A stretch of DNA of 64,000 nucleotides from Thermomonas haemolytica (GTDB lineage Bacteria > Pseudomonadota > Gammaproteobacteria > Xanthomonadales > Xanthomonadaceae). This document shows positions 40,201 to 51,697 of the stretch, in pieces. The notes under the pieces are model-generated. The model was not told the DNA's origin. It ran no database searches and saw only the letters and a list, made by a program, of their open reading frames with translations. Every line of letters begins with the position of its first letter. The stretch's first letter is position 1. A program made the position numbers and the translations under genes. Where the stretch lies: NCBI RefSeq assembly GCF_004346265.1, contig NZ_SMAP01000006.1:1-64000 (forward strand), read 5' to 3'.

Positions 40201-40676
40201 ATCGTGCACCCATTACCGCGAAAGGCGCGCAGCGGCTGCGCGCGGAACTCGAGGAGCTGAAGTCGGTCAAGCGCCCGGCCATCATCGAGGCGATCGCCGA
40301 GGCGCGCGCCCACGGCGACCTCAAGGAAAACGCCGAGTACCACGCCGCGCGCGAGCAGCAGGGCTTCATCGAAGGCCGCATCAAGCACCTGGAGGCGGAG
40401 CTGTCGCACGCGCAGGTGATCGACGTGGCGCAGCTGGCGGCGGGCGACAAGGTGGTGTTCGGCGCCACCGTGGTGCTGGCCGACGCCGAATCCGGCGAGG
40501 AGCGCACCTACCAGATCGTGGGTGACCTCGAGGCCGACATCAAGCAGGGCCTGATCGCGATTTCCTCGCCGGTCGCGCGCGCGCTGATCGGCAAACACGA
40601 GGGCGACGTCGCCACCATCGAGGCCCCCGGCGGCACCCGCGAGTACGAGATCGTGTCGGTCGAATACAAGGGCTGA
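40197..40676 (+). CDS. greA: Transcription elongation factor GreA
   Basis: A 159-aa protein of standard length. An N-terminal coiled coil ([21 protein letters not shown]) carries the acidic tip in [17 protein letters not shown]. The C-terminal FKBP-like domain ends [11 protein letters not shown]. It restarts backtracked RNA polymerase by stimulating transcript cleavage. The ATG overlaps the carB stop (ATGA), an arrangement that ties it to carAB as in Xanthomonas. Confidence 0.97.
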
Positions 40677-40679
40677 GGC

Positions 40680-41603
40680 GTGGCGCGGCTGACGCTGCTG
40701 CTGCCGCCGGCGGCGCGGTTCGCCGGGATCGCGCTGCCGCCGGCGTTGGCGCAGGCGCTGGGGCGCGCGGACCGGGCGCGCGCGGAAGCCGGGGAAGCGG
40801 CGCAGCTGGCCCGCCATTTCGACCTGCTGCCGCGGGCCTGGCCCTCGGCGGCGCTGACCCGGCTGCTGGACGCAGGCGAGGCCGATGCCCGCCATGGGCC
40901 GTGGCTGCGGGTGGACCCCGCGCACATCCGGCCCGACATCAACGGCGCGCGCCTGCTCGGCGTGGGCGCCAGCCTGGGGCTGGACGCGGCCGATGCGGAA
41001 GCCTTGCTGCCGGCACTGCGGCCGCTGTTCGGGGATGCCGGGTTCGCGCTGGATGCCCCGCATCCGGCGCGCTGGTACCTGCGGCTGCCGCCGGGCACGC
41101 CGCTGCCGGCGTTTTCCTCGCCGGACATCGCGCTGGGCGACGACGTGTTCGAGCATACCGCGCAGGGCGAGGCGGCGCGCCGCTGGCGGGTGCTGGAAAG
41201 CGAGGTGCAGGTGGTCCTGCACAACCATCCGCACAACGCCGCGCGCGCGGCGGCCGGGCGGGTGGCGGTGAACGCGCTCTGGTTTTGGGGCGGCGGGGCC
41301 TTGCCCGACGCGGTGTCCGGGCATGCGCCGATCATCTATTCCGACGATCCTGCGGTGCTCGGGGCCGCCCGCCTGGGCAAGCTGCAGGGCATGGGCGTGC
41401 AGGCATTCCGCGACGAGGTGGAGGACGCGCTGGTGGACCTGCGCGGCCAGCGCGACGTACGCGCGCTGGTCGAACGCTGGCTGGCCCCGGCCGCGCTACG
41501 CGCGGAGGCGGTCTTCGATTTCGCCGATGGCCAGGTGTTCCACCTGCGCCGCGGCCAGCGCTGGCGGCTGTGGCGGCGGGCGCTGGCGACGGTTCCGGCA
41601 TGA
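40680..41603 (+). CDS. rpfE: RpfE-like protein
   Basis: A 307-aa protein with a GTG start 3 nt after greA. The family (COG4255, sometimes labelled phosphoglycerate-mutase-like) shows LLPPAARFAGIALPPAL at the start, LRVDPAHIRPDINGARLLG, HNHPHNAARAAAGRVAVNALWFWGGG-like residues in the middle and a C-terminal beta region. In Xanthomonas campestris rpfE lies in the pathogenicity-regulation cluster between greA and recJ, exactly as here. Its biochemical role is not settled. The stop overlaps recJ by 4 nt. The name rests on synteny plus sequence pattern. Confidence 0.85.
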   Translation: MARLTLLLPPAARFAGIALPPALAQALGRADRARAEAGEAAQLARHFDLLPRAWPSAALTRLLDAGEADARHGPWLRVDPAHIRPDINGARLLGVGASLGLDAADAEALLPALRPLFGDAGFALDAPHPARWYLRLPPGTPLPAFSSPDIALGDDVFEHTAQGEAARRWRVLESEVQVVLHNHPHNAARAAAGRVAVNALWFWGGGALPDAVSGHAPIIYSDDPAVLGAARLGKLQGMGVQAFRDEVEDALVDLRGQRDVRALVERWLAPAALRAEAVFDFADGQVFHLRRGQRWRLWRRALATVPA

Positions 41604-43279
41604 GCGCGGTGCGTCGCATCGTGCGCCGCCCCGCGGTGGCGCCGGTGGGCGACTGGCCGGCGCATTGGCCCGATCTGCTGCGCCGGGTGCATGCCGCGCG
41701 CGGCAGCGATGCCCGCGCCGCGCTGCCGCGGCTGGCCGACCTGCTGCCGCCGTCGGGCCTGCGCGGGATCGATGCCGCGGTCGGCCTGCTGCGCGAGGCC
41801 ATTGCGGCCGATGCCCACATCCTCGTCGTGGGTGATTTCGACTGCGACGGCGCCACCGCCTGCGCGGTGGGCGTGCGCGGGCTGCGTCTGCTCGGCGCGC
41901 GCCGGGTCTCGCACGCGGTGCCCAACCGCATCGTCCACGGCTACGGGCTGACCCCGGGGCTGGTGGAGGAACTGGCGGCGCTGCGGCCCGACCTGGTGCT
42001 GACGGTGGACCACGGCATCGCCTGCCACGCCGGCATCGCCGCCGCCAAGGCGCGCGGCTGGCAGGTGCTGGTGACCGACCACCATCTGCCGGGCCCGACA
42101 CTGCCGCCGGCGGATGCCATCGTCAATCCCAACCAGCCCGGTTGCGGGTTCGGCAGCAAGGCGCTGGCCGGCGTGGGCGTGGTGTTCTACCTGCTGCTGG
42201 CGCTGCGCGCCGCGCTGGGCTTGAAAGTGGACCTCACGGTCCTGCTGGACCTGGTGGCGGTGGGTACGGTGGCCGACCTGGTGCCGCTGGATGCCAACAA
42301 CCGGGCGCTGGTCGGCGCCGGCCTGCGCCGGCTGCGGGCGGGGCAGGGCTGCGCCGGGCTGCGCGCGCTGATCGAGGTGGCCGGGCGCCGCGCGGAGGCG
42401 CTCACCACCGCCGACATCGGCTTCGCCATCGGTCCGCGGATCAACGCGGCGGGGCGGCTGGAGGACATGGGCATCGGCATCGAGTGCCTGCTCACCGACG
42501 ATGCGGCGCATGCGCGGCGGCTGGCCGAGGCCCTGCATGCGATCAACGAGGAGCGCCGCGCGCTGCAGGCCGAGATGCAGGACGTGGCCGAGGCGCGGCT
42601 GGACGGGATCGACGCCGCGCATGCCGCCTGCCTGTTCGATCCCGACTGGCATCCGGGCGTGGTCGGGCTGGTGGCCTCGAAGGTGAAGGAACGCCTGCAC
42701 CGGCCGGCGCTCGCATTCGCCCCGGCCGAGCCGGACAGCGACCTGCTGCGCGGGTCGGCGCGCTCGATCCCCGGCTTCCACGTGCGCGATGCGCTCGCGC
42801 TGGTGGACGCGCGCCATCCCGGCCTGATCGCGCGCTTCGGCGGGCATGCGATGGCGGCCGGCCTGAGCCTGCCGCGCGAGGCCTTCCCCGCGTTCCGCGA
42901 CGCCTTCGTGCAGGTGGCGCGCGAGTGGCTGACCCCGGAGCTGCTGACCGAGGAGCTGCACAGCGACGGCGCGCTGCGCGCGGACGAACTGCGGCTGTCC
43001 ACGGCGGTGGCCCTGCGCGATGGCGGCCACTGGGGCCAGGGCTATCCCGAGCCGCTGTTCGACGGGGTCTTCGACGTGCGGGATTTCCGCGTGCTGAAGG
43101 AACGCCACCTCAAGCTGGAGCTGGAACTGGATGGCCTGCGCTGCAACGCGATCCAGTTCAACGGCTGGGACGGCGCGGCGCCGGCGGCGCGGCTGCGGCT
43201 TGCCTATCGGCTGGTGCCGGATGACTGGCGCGGCGGCGAGGCGGTGCAGCTGGTGGTGGTGCACCGCGAACCGGCCTGA
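41600..43279 (+). CDS. recJ: Single-stranded-DNA-specific 5'-3' exonuclease RecJ
   Basis: A 559-aa DHH-family nuclease. Motif I is VGDFDCDGATACAVG, followed by LTVDHGIACHAGI and the DHH triad in VTDHHLPGP. DLVAVGTVADLVPL and GPRINAAGRLEDMGIG come next, and the DHHA1 region has GVVGLVASKVKERLHRPALAF. The C-terminal OB-fold extends from ~450. It degrades single-stranded DNA in recombination and mismatch repair. The ATG overlaps the rpfE stop. Confidence 0.97.
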   Translation: MSAVRRIVRRPAVAPVGDWPAHWPDLLRRVHAARGSDARAALPRLADLLPPSGLRGIDAAVGLLREAIAADAHILVVGDFDCDGATACAVGVRGLRLLGARRVSHAVPNRIVHGYGLTPGLVEELAALRPDLVLTVDHGIACHAGIAAAKARGWQVLVTDHHLPGPTLPPADAIVNPNQPGCGFGSKALAGVGVVFYLLLALRAALGLKVDLTVLLDLVAVGTVADLVPLDANNRALVGAGLRRLRAGQGCAGLRALIEVAGRRAEALTTADIGFAIGPRINAAGRLEDMGIGIECLLTDDAAHARRLAEALHAINEERRALQAEMQDVAEARLDGIDAAHAACLFDPDWHPGVVGLVASKVKERLHRPALAFAPAEPDSDLLRGSARSIPGFHVRDALALVDARHPGLIARFGGHAMAAGLSLPREAFPAFRDAFVQVAREWLTPELLTEELHSDGALRADELRLSTAVALRDGGHWGQGYPEPLFDGVFDVRDFRVLKERHLKLELELDGLRCNAIQFNGWDGAAPAARLRLAYRLVPDDWRGGEAVQLVVVHREPA

Positions 43280-43330
43280 GCACGCCCGGGCTGGTAAGAT
43301 GCGCGACCGTTTCCGCCCTGCCTTTTCCCC

Positions 43331-44459
43331 ATGATCGAGCTCAATCCCATCCGAGCACGCATCGCCGACCTGACCGGCCGGCTGGATGCGCTCCGGGGGT
43401 ATCTTTGACTACGACGCCAAGCGCGAGCGCCTGGAAGAAGTCGAACGCGAACTGGAACACCCCGACGTCTGGAACGATCCCGCCCGCGCGCAGGCGCTGG
43501 GCCGCGAGCGCTCGTTGCTGGACAAGACCGTCAACGGCATCCGCGACCTGAGCGAGGGCCTGGCCGGCGCCGGCGAGCTGCTGGACCTGGCCGAGATGGA
43601 GAACGACGAGGAGACCGCGCTGGCGGTGGTGGCCGACGTCGACCGCTACCAGAAGGGCGTGGAGCAGATCGAGTTCCAGCGGATGTTCTCCGGCAAGATG
43701 GACTCGGCCAATGCCTTCGTGGACATCCAGGCCGGTGCCGGTGGCACCGAGGCACAGGACTGGGCCGAGATGCTGCTGCGCATGTACCTGCGCTGGTGCG
43801 AATCGCGCGGCTGGAAGGTCGAACTGATGGAAGTCAGCGGCGGCGACGTGGCCGGCATCAAGTCCGCCACCTTCCGGGTCGAGGGTGAATATGCCTATGG
43901 CTGGCTGAAGACCGAGATCGGCGTGCACCGGCTGGTACGCAAGAGCCCGTTCGATTCCGACAACCGCCGCCACACCAGCTTCACCAGCGTGTTCGTCTCG
44001 CCCGAGGTGAACGACGACATCGACATCGAAATCAACCCGGCCGACCTCAAGACCGACGTGTACCGCTCCTCGGGCGCGGGCGGCCAGCATGTGAACAAGA
44101 CCGAGTCGGCGGTGCGTATCACCCACGTGCCTACCGGGGTGGTGGTGGCCTGCCAGACCGAGCGCAGCCAGCATGCCAACCGCGAGCGCGCCATGCAGAT
44201 GCTCAAAGCCAAGCTGTACGAGCTGGAGCTGCAAAAGCGCAACGCCGAGAAGGACGCGCTGGAGGCCAGCAAATCCGACATCGGCTGGGGCAGCCAGATC
44301 CGCAATTACGTGCTGGACCAGAGCCGGATCAAGGATCTGCGTACCGGGATCGAGCGTAGCGATACGCAGAAGGTGCTGGACGGCGACCTCGACGAGTTCG
44401 TCGAGGCCAGCCTGAAGATGGGCCTGGAAGCCGGCGCCAAGCGCACCGACGCGGCCTGA
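43331..44459 (+). CDS. prfB: Peptide chain release factor 2 (programmed frameshift)
   Basis: The gene starts at ATG 43331 and reads 25 codons ([19 protein letters not shown]...) to an in-frame UGA at 43406-43408. A +1 shift there joins the 350-codon main frame, giving a 375-aa protein. The main frame holds [13 protein letters not shown] (containing the RF2 SPF tripeptide that reads UGA/UAA) and the catalytic GGQ in [20 protein letters not shown]2 ends translation at UGA and UAA. The frameshift makes RF2 control its own level. This is an intact gene, not a pseudogene. Confidence 0.98.
43393..43409 (+). other. RF2 +1 frameshift signal
   Basis: CCGGGGGTATCTTTGAC contains the Shine-Dalgarno-like GGGGGT directly upstream of CTT TGA C. 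When RF2 is scarce the ribosome slips from CUU onto UUU and resumes with GAC (Asp). Confidence 0.95.
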
Positions 44460-44469
44460 TTCGCGGCGA

Positions 44470-45504
44470 TCAGCCCTGCGCGCGCAGCGCGCGCAGGCTG
44501 CGGGCGCGCGCGATCTCGGAGGCGCCAGTCACCATGCGCGGCACGCTGGACATCACGCTGACGATTTCCGGTGCCGCTTCCGGCTGTTCCAGCACCGCCT
44601 CGGCGGTGGCATCGTCCGGGAGCTGCGCGCCCCAGTAGCCCACCCAGGCATCGCGATGGCGCTTGGCGGCGTACAGCGCGCGGTCGGCCATGCGCAGCGC
44701 ATAGTCCCAGCGACTGGCCGCGGACGCCCCCACGCCGGCATCGAAGAACGGAATCGGTGCCAGCCCCAGCGAGACCGTCACCGGGCGTGCGCTATGCGCC
44801 GTCTCCAGGGTGTAGGCCATCGCCCGGCGCAGCCGTGCGGCGACCTGCTCGGCCTGTTCGCGGGTGAGGTTGCGACAGGCCACCAGGAACTCCTCGCCGC
44901 CCCAGCGCGCCACCAGGTCGGTGGGGCGGCAGGCCGCCTTCAGGCGCTGCGCCAGCGCCACCAGCACTTCGTCGCCGGTGTGGTGGCCGTGGCCGTCGTT
45001 GATCTGCTTGAAGTGGTCCACGTCGATCAGGAACAGCACGTGGCGGGTGCCTTCCGGGCCGGGTTGCAGTGCCATCGCATTCAGCGCGGCGGTCGCCGCA
45101 TGGCGGTTGTTGAGCCCGGTCAGGGCGTCCACTTCGCTCAGCCGGCGCAGCTGGCCATGCCGCTTGCGCAGCAGCAGCCCGAAGCCGGTGGCCAGGCCGA
45201 GCAGCAGGACGAGGATGGCGATCGCGGCCACGTAGGCCAGCTGGCGCTTCTCGTTCTGCAACTGCTCGATCTGGTGGGCGTGGCGCAACCGCTCCAGTTC
45301 GCGCTGGCTGGCACTGATCCGGGTGCGCGCCTGCAGGTCGGCCAGCGCCTGCGACTGCCGGTTGAGGCTGCTCTGCAGGCTCAGGCACTGCGCCAGCTGC
45401 AGCTCGGTGGCATCGCCCTGCGGGCCGGGGGCGGCCACGGGCGTCGCCGGCAGCAGGGCCAGCATCAGCAGCGGGGCAAAACGCAGGGCGGGGAAGGTGG
45501 CCAT
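44470..45504 (-). CDS. Membrane diguanylate cyclase (GGDEF)
   Basis: A 344-aa protein from ATG 45504, chosen because it opens a signal peptide ([18 protein letters not shown]). The upstream ATG at 45558 adds an unlikely 18 residues. A short periplasmic coiled coil (~35-90: [20 protein letters not shown]) and one membrane helix ([20 protein letters not shown]) lead to a GGDEF domain (~120-290): [12 protein letters not shown], the active-site [10 protein letters not shown] near 201-205 and [10 protein letters not shown]. It should make c-di-GMP from GTP. A C-terminal extension of ~55 residues has no recognised domain. It lies antisense between prfB and lysS, in the rpf region. Confidence 0.88.
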   Translation of the reverse strand: MATFPALRFAPLLMLALLPATPVAAPGPQGDATELQLAQCLSLQSSLNRQSQALADLQARTRISASQRELERLRHAHQIEQLQNEKRQLAYVAAIAILVLLLGLATGFGLLLRKRHGQLRRLSEVDALTGLNNRHAATAALNAMALQPGPEGTRHVLFLIDVDHFKQINDGHGHHTGDEVLVALAQRLKAACRPTDLVARWGGEEFLVACRNLTREQAEQVAARLRRAMAYTLETAHSARPVTVSLGLAPIPFFDAGVGASAASRWDYALRMADRALYAAKRHRDAWVGYWGAQLPDDATAEAVLEQPEAAPEIVSVMSSVPRMVTGASEIARARSLRALRAQG

Positions 45505-45683
45505 GGCGTCGGAAACCGGTGGGTTCGGTGGTCGCAAAGCAAGATGAGTGCCAGTCAAGTGACGGGTTCATGGCGCAGGCACGGCGAATTCGTTGCAGGG
45601 CGCGCCTCTGCTATTCTTCCGGGCCCTTTCCCCGCCCGCGATTGCCGGCCCCGCGCGCTGCCGCGGCAGGCCCCGGATGCCCG

Positions 45684-47195
<1,512 letters not shown>

Positions 47196-47321
47196 GGCCC
47201 CGGGAAACCGCGACCGGGCGCACTGGCCGGGCGTTCTTCACTTGCCAATGCCCGGCGATGCGGTAAGGATGGCCGAGCGGCATGGATTCCTGCGTTCGGC
47301 CATGAAGAGAGAGGGCGCTGC

Positions 47322-48380
47322 ATGGACGTGGTAATCGTTGACGACCAACCTTCGGCCCGCACCCTGATGCGGCATGTCCTGCAGGACCTCGGTCCGCAGG
47401 TGGCGGCGCATGATTTCGGCGCCCCGGAAGAGGCCCTGAAGTGGTGCGAGGCCAACCGGCCCGATCTGCTGCTGCTGGACTACCGCATGCCCGGCATGGA
47501 CGGGCTGCAACTGGCGCGCGCCATCCGCAAGCCGCTGCACAACCGCGACGTCCCGATCGTGCTGGTCACCGTGGTCGGCGACGAGCCGGTACGGCAGGCG
47601 GCGTTGGATGCCGGGGTGATCGATTTCATCGTCAAGCCGATCCGCCCGCGCGACGTGCGCGCGCGCTGCCGCAACCTGCTGCAGCTGCGCCAGCAGACGG
47701 AGTCGGTCAAGCAGCGCGCGCTGTCGCTGGAAGAGCGTTTGCTTGCGAGCATGCACGAGGTGGAGGAGCGCGAGCGCGAGACCCTGCACCGGCTGGCGCG
47801 GGCCATCGAGTTCCGCGATGCCGGCACCAGCGCCTACCTCGAGCGCATGGCGCACATCGCCGGGCTGATCGCGGAAGGGCTGGGCCTGCCCGAGGAGCAG
47901 GTGCGCCTGATCGAGCTGGCGGCGCCGCTGCACGACATCGGCAAGATCGCGATCCCCGACGCCATCCTGATGAAGCCCGGCGCGCTGGACGACACCGAAC
48001 GCAAGCGCATGATGCAGCACCCGCGGATCGGCTACGAGCTGCTGCAGGACAGCCAGAACCGCTTCATCCAGATCGGCGCCCAGATCGCCCTGCGCCACCA
48101 CGAGCACTGGAACGGTGGCGGCTATCCCGACGGCCTGGCCGGCGAGCAGATCCCGCTGGAGGCGCGCATCGTGACCGTGGCCGACGTGCTCGATGCGCTG
48201 CTCTCGCCGCGCCCGTACAAGCAGCCGTGGAGCCTCGAGCAGGCCCTGGACTTCATCGCCTCGCGCAGCGGCACCATGTTCGACCCGGCCTGCGTGCGCG
48301 CGCTGACCGCCGACCTCCCGCGCCTGCGCGAGATCTGCGAGCGCTATTCGCAGGTCACTCCGCGCCCGGAGTGGCGCTGA
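47322..48380 (+). CDS. rpfG: RpfG: HD-GYP c-di-GMP phosphodiesterase response regulator
   Basis: A 352-aa protein. The receiver domain (~1-120) has the acidic pair D7-D8, phosphoacceptor D53 in [13 protein letters not shown] and a conserved Lys in FIVKPIRP. The HD-GYP domain (~150-345) has [14 protein letters not shown] (H204-D205), [14 protein letters not shown] with GYP at 267-269, and [16 protein letters not shown]. When phosphorylated through RpfC it degrades c-di-GMP and transmits the DSF signal to virulence and dispersal genes. The rpfC start is 5 nt downstream. No rpfH lies between rpfG and rpfC. Confidence 0.96.
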   Translation: MDVVIVDDQPSARTLMRHVLQDLGPQVAAHDFGAPEEALKWCEANRPDLLLLDYRMPGMDGLQLARAIRKPLHNRDVPIVLVTVVGDEPVRQAALDAGVIDFIVKPIRPRDVRARCRNLLQLRQQTESVKQRALSLEERLLASMHEVEERERETLHRLARAIEFRDAGTSAYLERMAHIAGLIAEGLGLPEEQVRLIELAAPLHDIGKIAIPDAILMKPGALDDTERKRMMQHPRIGYELLQDSQNRFIQIGAQIALRHHEHWNGGGYPDGLAGEQIPLEARIVTVADVLDALLSPRPYKQPWSLEQALDFIASRSGTMFDPACVRALTADLPRLREICERYSQVTPRPEWR

Positions 48381-48384
48381 CCCC

Positions 48385-50574
48385 ATGCGTGGCCTGCGCG
48401 CACTGCGCGATCTGCGCAACTGGGTGCTGGCGCGCCTGCATGGCCGTGCCGACAGCGAGCATGGCCAGGTGGTGGTGCGGATCGTCATCACCTTCCTGTT
48501 CGCCATCTACCTCGGCTGGGAAGTCGGCGGCGGCGACTCGCGGCCGGCGCTGGTCGCCACCTGGCTGATCCTGGTCGGGGAGCTGGTGCTCTCGCTGGGC
48601 CTGCTGGCGGCCATCCTGGCCGCGCCGGCGCCCTCGCACGTGCGCCGCTGGATCGGCATGCTGGCCGACTACGCGGCGCTGGCCGGGGTGATGCACCTGC
48701 AGGGCGAGCAGGCGGCGCCGCTGTACGCGGTGTACCTGTGGGTGACGATCGGCAACGGCATGCGCTATGGCCCGCGCTACCTGTATGCCGCCACCCTGCT
48801 GGCGGTGGCCTCGTTCGGAACGGTGATGCTCACCACGGATTACTGGCAGGAGAACGATTACCTGTCCGGTGGCCTGCTGATCGGCCTCGGCGCGGTGCCG
48901 CTGTATTTCGCCTCGCTGCTGCGTGCCCTGACCGCGGCGGTGGAGGACGCGCGCCGCGCCAACCAGGCCAAGAGCCGCTTCCTGGCCAACATGAGCCACG
49001 AGTTCCGGACCCCGCTGAACGGCCTGTCGGGGATGTCCGAACTGCTGGCCAGCACCCGCCTGGATGCCGAGCAGCGCGGCTACCTGGAGACCATCCAGGC
49101 CGCCACCCGCGCGCTGCTGGCGCTGGTGGAGGACGTGCTGGACATCGCGGTGATCGAGGCCGGAAAGCTCAAGTTGCGGGTGGAGGCGTTCGACCTGCAC
49201 GCGCTGCTGGAACAGATCAACCTGATGCTGCGGCCGGAAGCGCGTTCCAAGCAGCTGGAGTACGAGGTCGCGGTGGCGCCGGACGTGCCCGCCCGCCTGC
49301 GCGGCGATGCCGGCCACCTGCGCCAGGTGCTGGTGAACCTGCTCAGCAACGCGATCAAGTTCACCGCCTCTGGCGAAGTGCGGATGCGGGTGGAGAAGGT
49401 GGGCGAGGCCGGGCCGGGCCAGGTGCGGCTGCGCTTCACCGTCTCCGACACCGGCATCGGCATCCCCGCCTCGGCGCGCGCGCGGCTGTTCGAGGCGTTC
49501 GAGCAGGCCGACAGCAGCCTGTCGCGCAAGCACCAGGGCACTGGCCTGGGCACCACGATCGCCAAGGGCCTGACCGAGGCGATGGGCGGCAGCATCGGCT
49601 TCGAGAGCAGCGAGAACGTCGGCAGCCGGTTCTGGGTGGAGCTGCCGTTCGAGAGCGCGGTGGGGTTCGTGCCGATGATGGCGGCCGATGCCGAGGCCGC
49701 GCCGCCGCCGGAGGCGCTGGAGACCCCGAACGTGATCGCCTTCAGCGACCCGTTCCTGCGCCACCGCGCGCGGGTGCGCTCGCTGCGGGTGCTGGTGGCG
49801 GACGACCACGCCGCCAACCGGCTGCTGCTGCAGGGCGTGCTGCAAAAAGCGGGGCACCGGGTGATGACGGTGGACGACGGCGAGGCCGCGCTGGATGCGC
49901 TGGCGGAGGGCGAATTCGACCTCGCGCTGGTGGACCTGCACATGCCCTCGCTCAGCGGCATCGACCTGCTGCGCCAGCTGCGGGTGATGCAGGCCGGGGC
50001 GCAGATCCGCACCCCGGTGGTGGTGGTCAGTGCGGATGCCTCGCCGGAGGCCGCGCAGACCTGCCGCGATGCCGGCGCGCGCGCCTTCATCACCAAGCCC
50101 TTCACCGCGGCGCAGCTGCTGGACACGATCGCCGGGATCGTCGCCGGCGAGGCCCCCGCCGCTGCGTCCGCAGAGCCGGCGCGTGCATTGCTGCACGCTT
50201 CGGGCGAGCAGGTGCTGGATGCGTCGGTGCTGGACGAGTTCGCGGCGCTAGGCATGGGCAAGGCATTCGAACTCGAATTCGTCGGCCAGTGCATGGCGGA
50301 TGCGCGGGTCGCGCTGGCGCGCATGCAGTCCGCCGGCGAAGCCGGCGATTGGGATCAGTATCGCGAACAGGCGCACGCGCTGAAGGGCGTCGCCGGCAAC
50401 CTCGGCCTGCTGCAATGCGCCAGCCTCAGCGGCGCGCTGATGCGGATGACCGGGTTCGAGCTGGCGCGCGACTGGCAGCGGCATTCGCAGGCGCTGGCGC
50501 AGCGCCTGCGGCAGGGCGAGCAGGCGCTGGCCGCGCGCGGGAGCTGGACGCCCGCGCGCGAGGACAGCCCCTGA
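48385..50574 (+). CDS. rpfC: RpfC: hybrid sensor histidine kinase for DSF
   Basis: A 729-aa protein. Four to five membrane helices (~25-180) form the DSF sensor. The dimerisation/phosphoacceptor box [12 protein letters not shown] has H205. The ATPase shows [19 protein letters not shown] and [12 protein letters not shown]. The receiver domain (~460-580) has D517 in [10 protein letters not shown] and KPF. A C-terminal HPt domain has H664 in [15 protein letters not shown] binding drives the H-D-H relay to RpfG, and unphosphorylated RpfC is known in Xanthomonas to bind RpfF and limit DSF synthesis. It is co-transcribed with rpfG and convergent with rpfF. Confidence 0.96.
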   Translation: MRGLRALRDLRNWVLARLHGRADSEHGQVVVRIVITFLFAIYLGWEVGGGDSRPALVATWLILVGELVLSLGLLAAILAAPAPSHVRRWIGMLADYAALAGVMHLQGEQAAPLYAVYLWVTIGNGMRYGPRYLYAATLLAVASFGTVMLTTDYWQENDYLSGGLLIGLGAVPLYFASLLRALTAAVEDARRANQAKSRFLANMSHEFRTPLNGLSGMSELLASTRLDAEQRGYLETIQAATRALLALVEDVLDIAVIEAGKLKLRVEAFDLHALLEQINLMLRPEARSKQLEYEVAVAPDVPARLRGDAGHLRQVLVNLLSNAIKFTASGEVRMRVEKVGEAGPGQVRLRFTVSDTGIGIPASARARLFEAFEQADSSLSRKHQGTGLGTTIAKGLTEAMGGSIGFESSENVGSRFWVELPFESAVGFVPMMAADAEAAPPPEALETPNVIAFSDPFLRHRARVRSLRVLVADDHAANRLLLQGVLQKAGHRVMTVDDGEAALDALAEGEFDLALVDLHMPSLSGIDLLRQLRVMQAGAQIRTPVVVVSADASPEAAQTCRDAGARAFITKPFTAAQLLDTIAGIVAGEAPAAASAEPARALLHASGEQVLDASVLDEFAALGMGKAFELEFVGQCMADARVALARMQSAGEAGDWDQYREQAHALKGVAGNLGLLQCASLSGALMRMTGFELARDWQRHSQALAQRLRQGEQALAARGSWTPAREDSP

Positions 50575-50588
50575 CCCCAGCCCGGGCC

Positions 50589-50602
50589 GCAGCCCAGGCT
50601 GC
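50589..50602. terminator. Possible bidirectional terminator between rpfC and rpfF
   Basis: GCAGCCCAGGCTGC, a 6-bp inverted repeat with 2-nt centre, lies in the 33-nt gap between the two convergent stop codons. There is no T-run on either side, so termination is uncertain. Confidence 0.3.
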
Positions 50603-50607
50603 AGACC

Positions 50608-51504
50608 TCAAGCCTGGCAGGCGGTGTTGCTTCCGTGCCGGCGGTACTGCGCGCGCACCAGCCGCTCCATCGTGCGCATCGACTTCTCGCCGAGCTGCAG
50701 GGCGGTATCCACCCAGGTCTCGGTGATCGCCATCATTTCCTCCAGCGACACCGGCTGCGCCATCGCCCGGACCTTGTGCATCGCGCTGCGGGCATGCGGG
50801 ATGCGGCGGTTGCGGCGGATCACCTCCTCCACCGCCTGCACGCCCTGGCCGCGCGGCGCCAGCACGTCCACCAGGCCCATCCGGTGCAGTTCCTCGCTGG
50901 ACAGCACCTCGCCGCTGAGCATCAGCTGCTCGGCCTTGTGCGGCGGGATGCGCTTGCACAGGAAGGAGTAGGCGCCCATGCCGGGGAACAGGTCGAACAG
51001 CACCTCCGGCAGGCCCATGCCGACGCCTTCCTCGGCCACGATGGTGTGACAGCTCAGCGCGGCCTCGAAGCCGCCGCCCAGCGCGTCGCCCTGCACCAGC
51101 GCGATGCTGTGCGCGCCCGCGCCGAGGCCATCGTGGAAGGCATGCACGCCGCGCACGCACTGGGTGGCGTAGTGCAGCAGGGCGGAGCGGTCCTGGCGGC
51201 GGATCGCATCGCAGAAATACTCGAGGTCGCCGCCGAGATTGAACGCATCGCAGTCGGATGCGAGCACCACATGCTTGAGCCCGGCATCGCCCTGCCGGCG
51301 CTCGCGCCACAGGCGTTCGCCCAGCGATTGCTGGTAGCGCAGGATGTCGTCCACCAGCGCGGGCTTGAAGCAGGCGCGCCCGGGGGCGTGGGCGAGGTCG
51401 GCATGCATGTGGCACCAGTGGACGTCGCCGGCGGCGTCGGTGGCGGTGCGCAGGGTGGGGTAGCGCGGGACGGGGGTCAGTTTTTCGAGGGTCGCGGTGG
51501 CCAT
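50608..51504 (-). CDS. rpfF: RpfF: DSF synthase (enoyl-CoA hydratase family)
   Basis: A 298-aa crotonase-fold protein. The oxyanion and active-site region reads VLASDCDAFNLGGDLEYF, then GDALGGGFEAALSC with E147 and VGMGLPEVLFDLFPGMGAYSF with E167. The 20-residue spacing equals that of the catalytic Glu141/Glu161 pair of Xanthomonas RpfF. It converts 3-hydroxyacyl-ACP to the cis-2-unsaturated fatty acid signal DSF by dehydration and thioester cleavage. TGGAG precedes the ATG. It is transcribed after rpfB but has a terminator and a putative promoter of its own between them. Confidence 0.96.
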   Translation of the reverse strand: MATATLEKLTPVPRYPTLRTATDAAGDVHWCHMHADLAHAPGRACFKPALVDDILRYQQSLGERLWRERRQGDAGLKHVVLASDCDAFNLGGDLEYFCDAIRRQDRSALLHYATQCVRGVHAFHDGLGAGAHSIALVQGDALGGGFEAALSCHTIVAEEGVGMGLPEVLFDLFPGMGAYSFLCKRIPPHKAEQLMLSGEVLSSEELHRMGLVDVLAPRGQGVQAVEEVIRRNRRIPHARSAMHKVRAMAQPVSLEEMMAITETWVDTALQLGEKSMRTMERLVRAQYRRHGSNTACQA

Positions 51505-51579
51505 GATCGCTCCAGACAGGATGGGCCGGCTCGGGCCACGCCGGCAGGACAGGGGAGTGGGGAATGCGCCCGTGCGGCC

Positions 51580-51608
51580 TCTATGCGCCTAAAACCGCGC
51601 AAGTGCAA
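51580..51608 (-). promoter_or_regulatory. Putative rpfF promoter
   Basis: On the minus strand TTGCAC (51603-51608) and CATAGA (51580-51585) are spaced by 17 nt. They lie after the rpfB terminator and ~76 nt before the rpfF ATG. The -10 has three of six consensus bases. Confidence 0.4.
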
Positions 51609-51619
51609 GGAACTGCGGC

Positions 51620-51649
51620 AAAAAAGCCCCGGCGCGAACGCCGGGGCTT
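51620..51649 (-). terminator. Rho-independent terminator of rpfB
   Basis: An 11-bp perfect stem AAGCCCCGGCG/CGCCGGGGCTT (51624-51634 with 51639-51649) with a TTCG tetraloop on the transcribed strand is followed by TTTTTT (51620-51625, partly within the stem). It sits ~49 nt after the rpfB stop and largely separates rpfB from rpfF. Confidence 0.88.
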
Positions 51650-51697
51650 GCTGAATGCGGCGGTGCCCGGGAATCGGGCGCGCCGGGAGGAGGTGGC

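Noticed and set aside
43386-44459. prfB as a truncated gene or pseudogene because of the in-frame UGA
   Set aside because: The UGA is in the conserved CTT TGA C context with an upstream Shine-Dalgarno, the normal RF2 autoregulatory frameshift.
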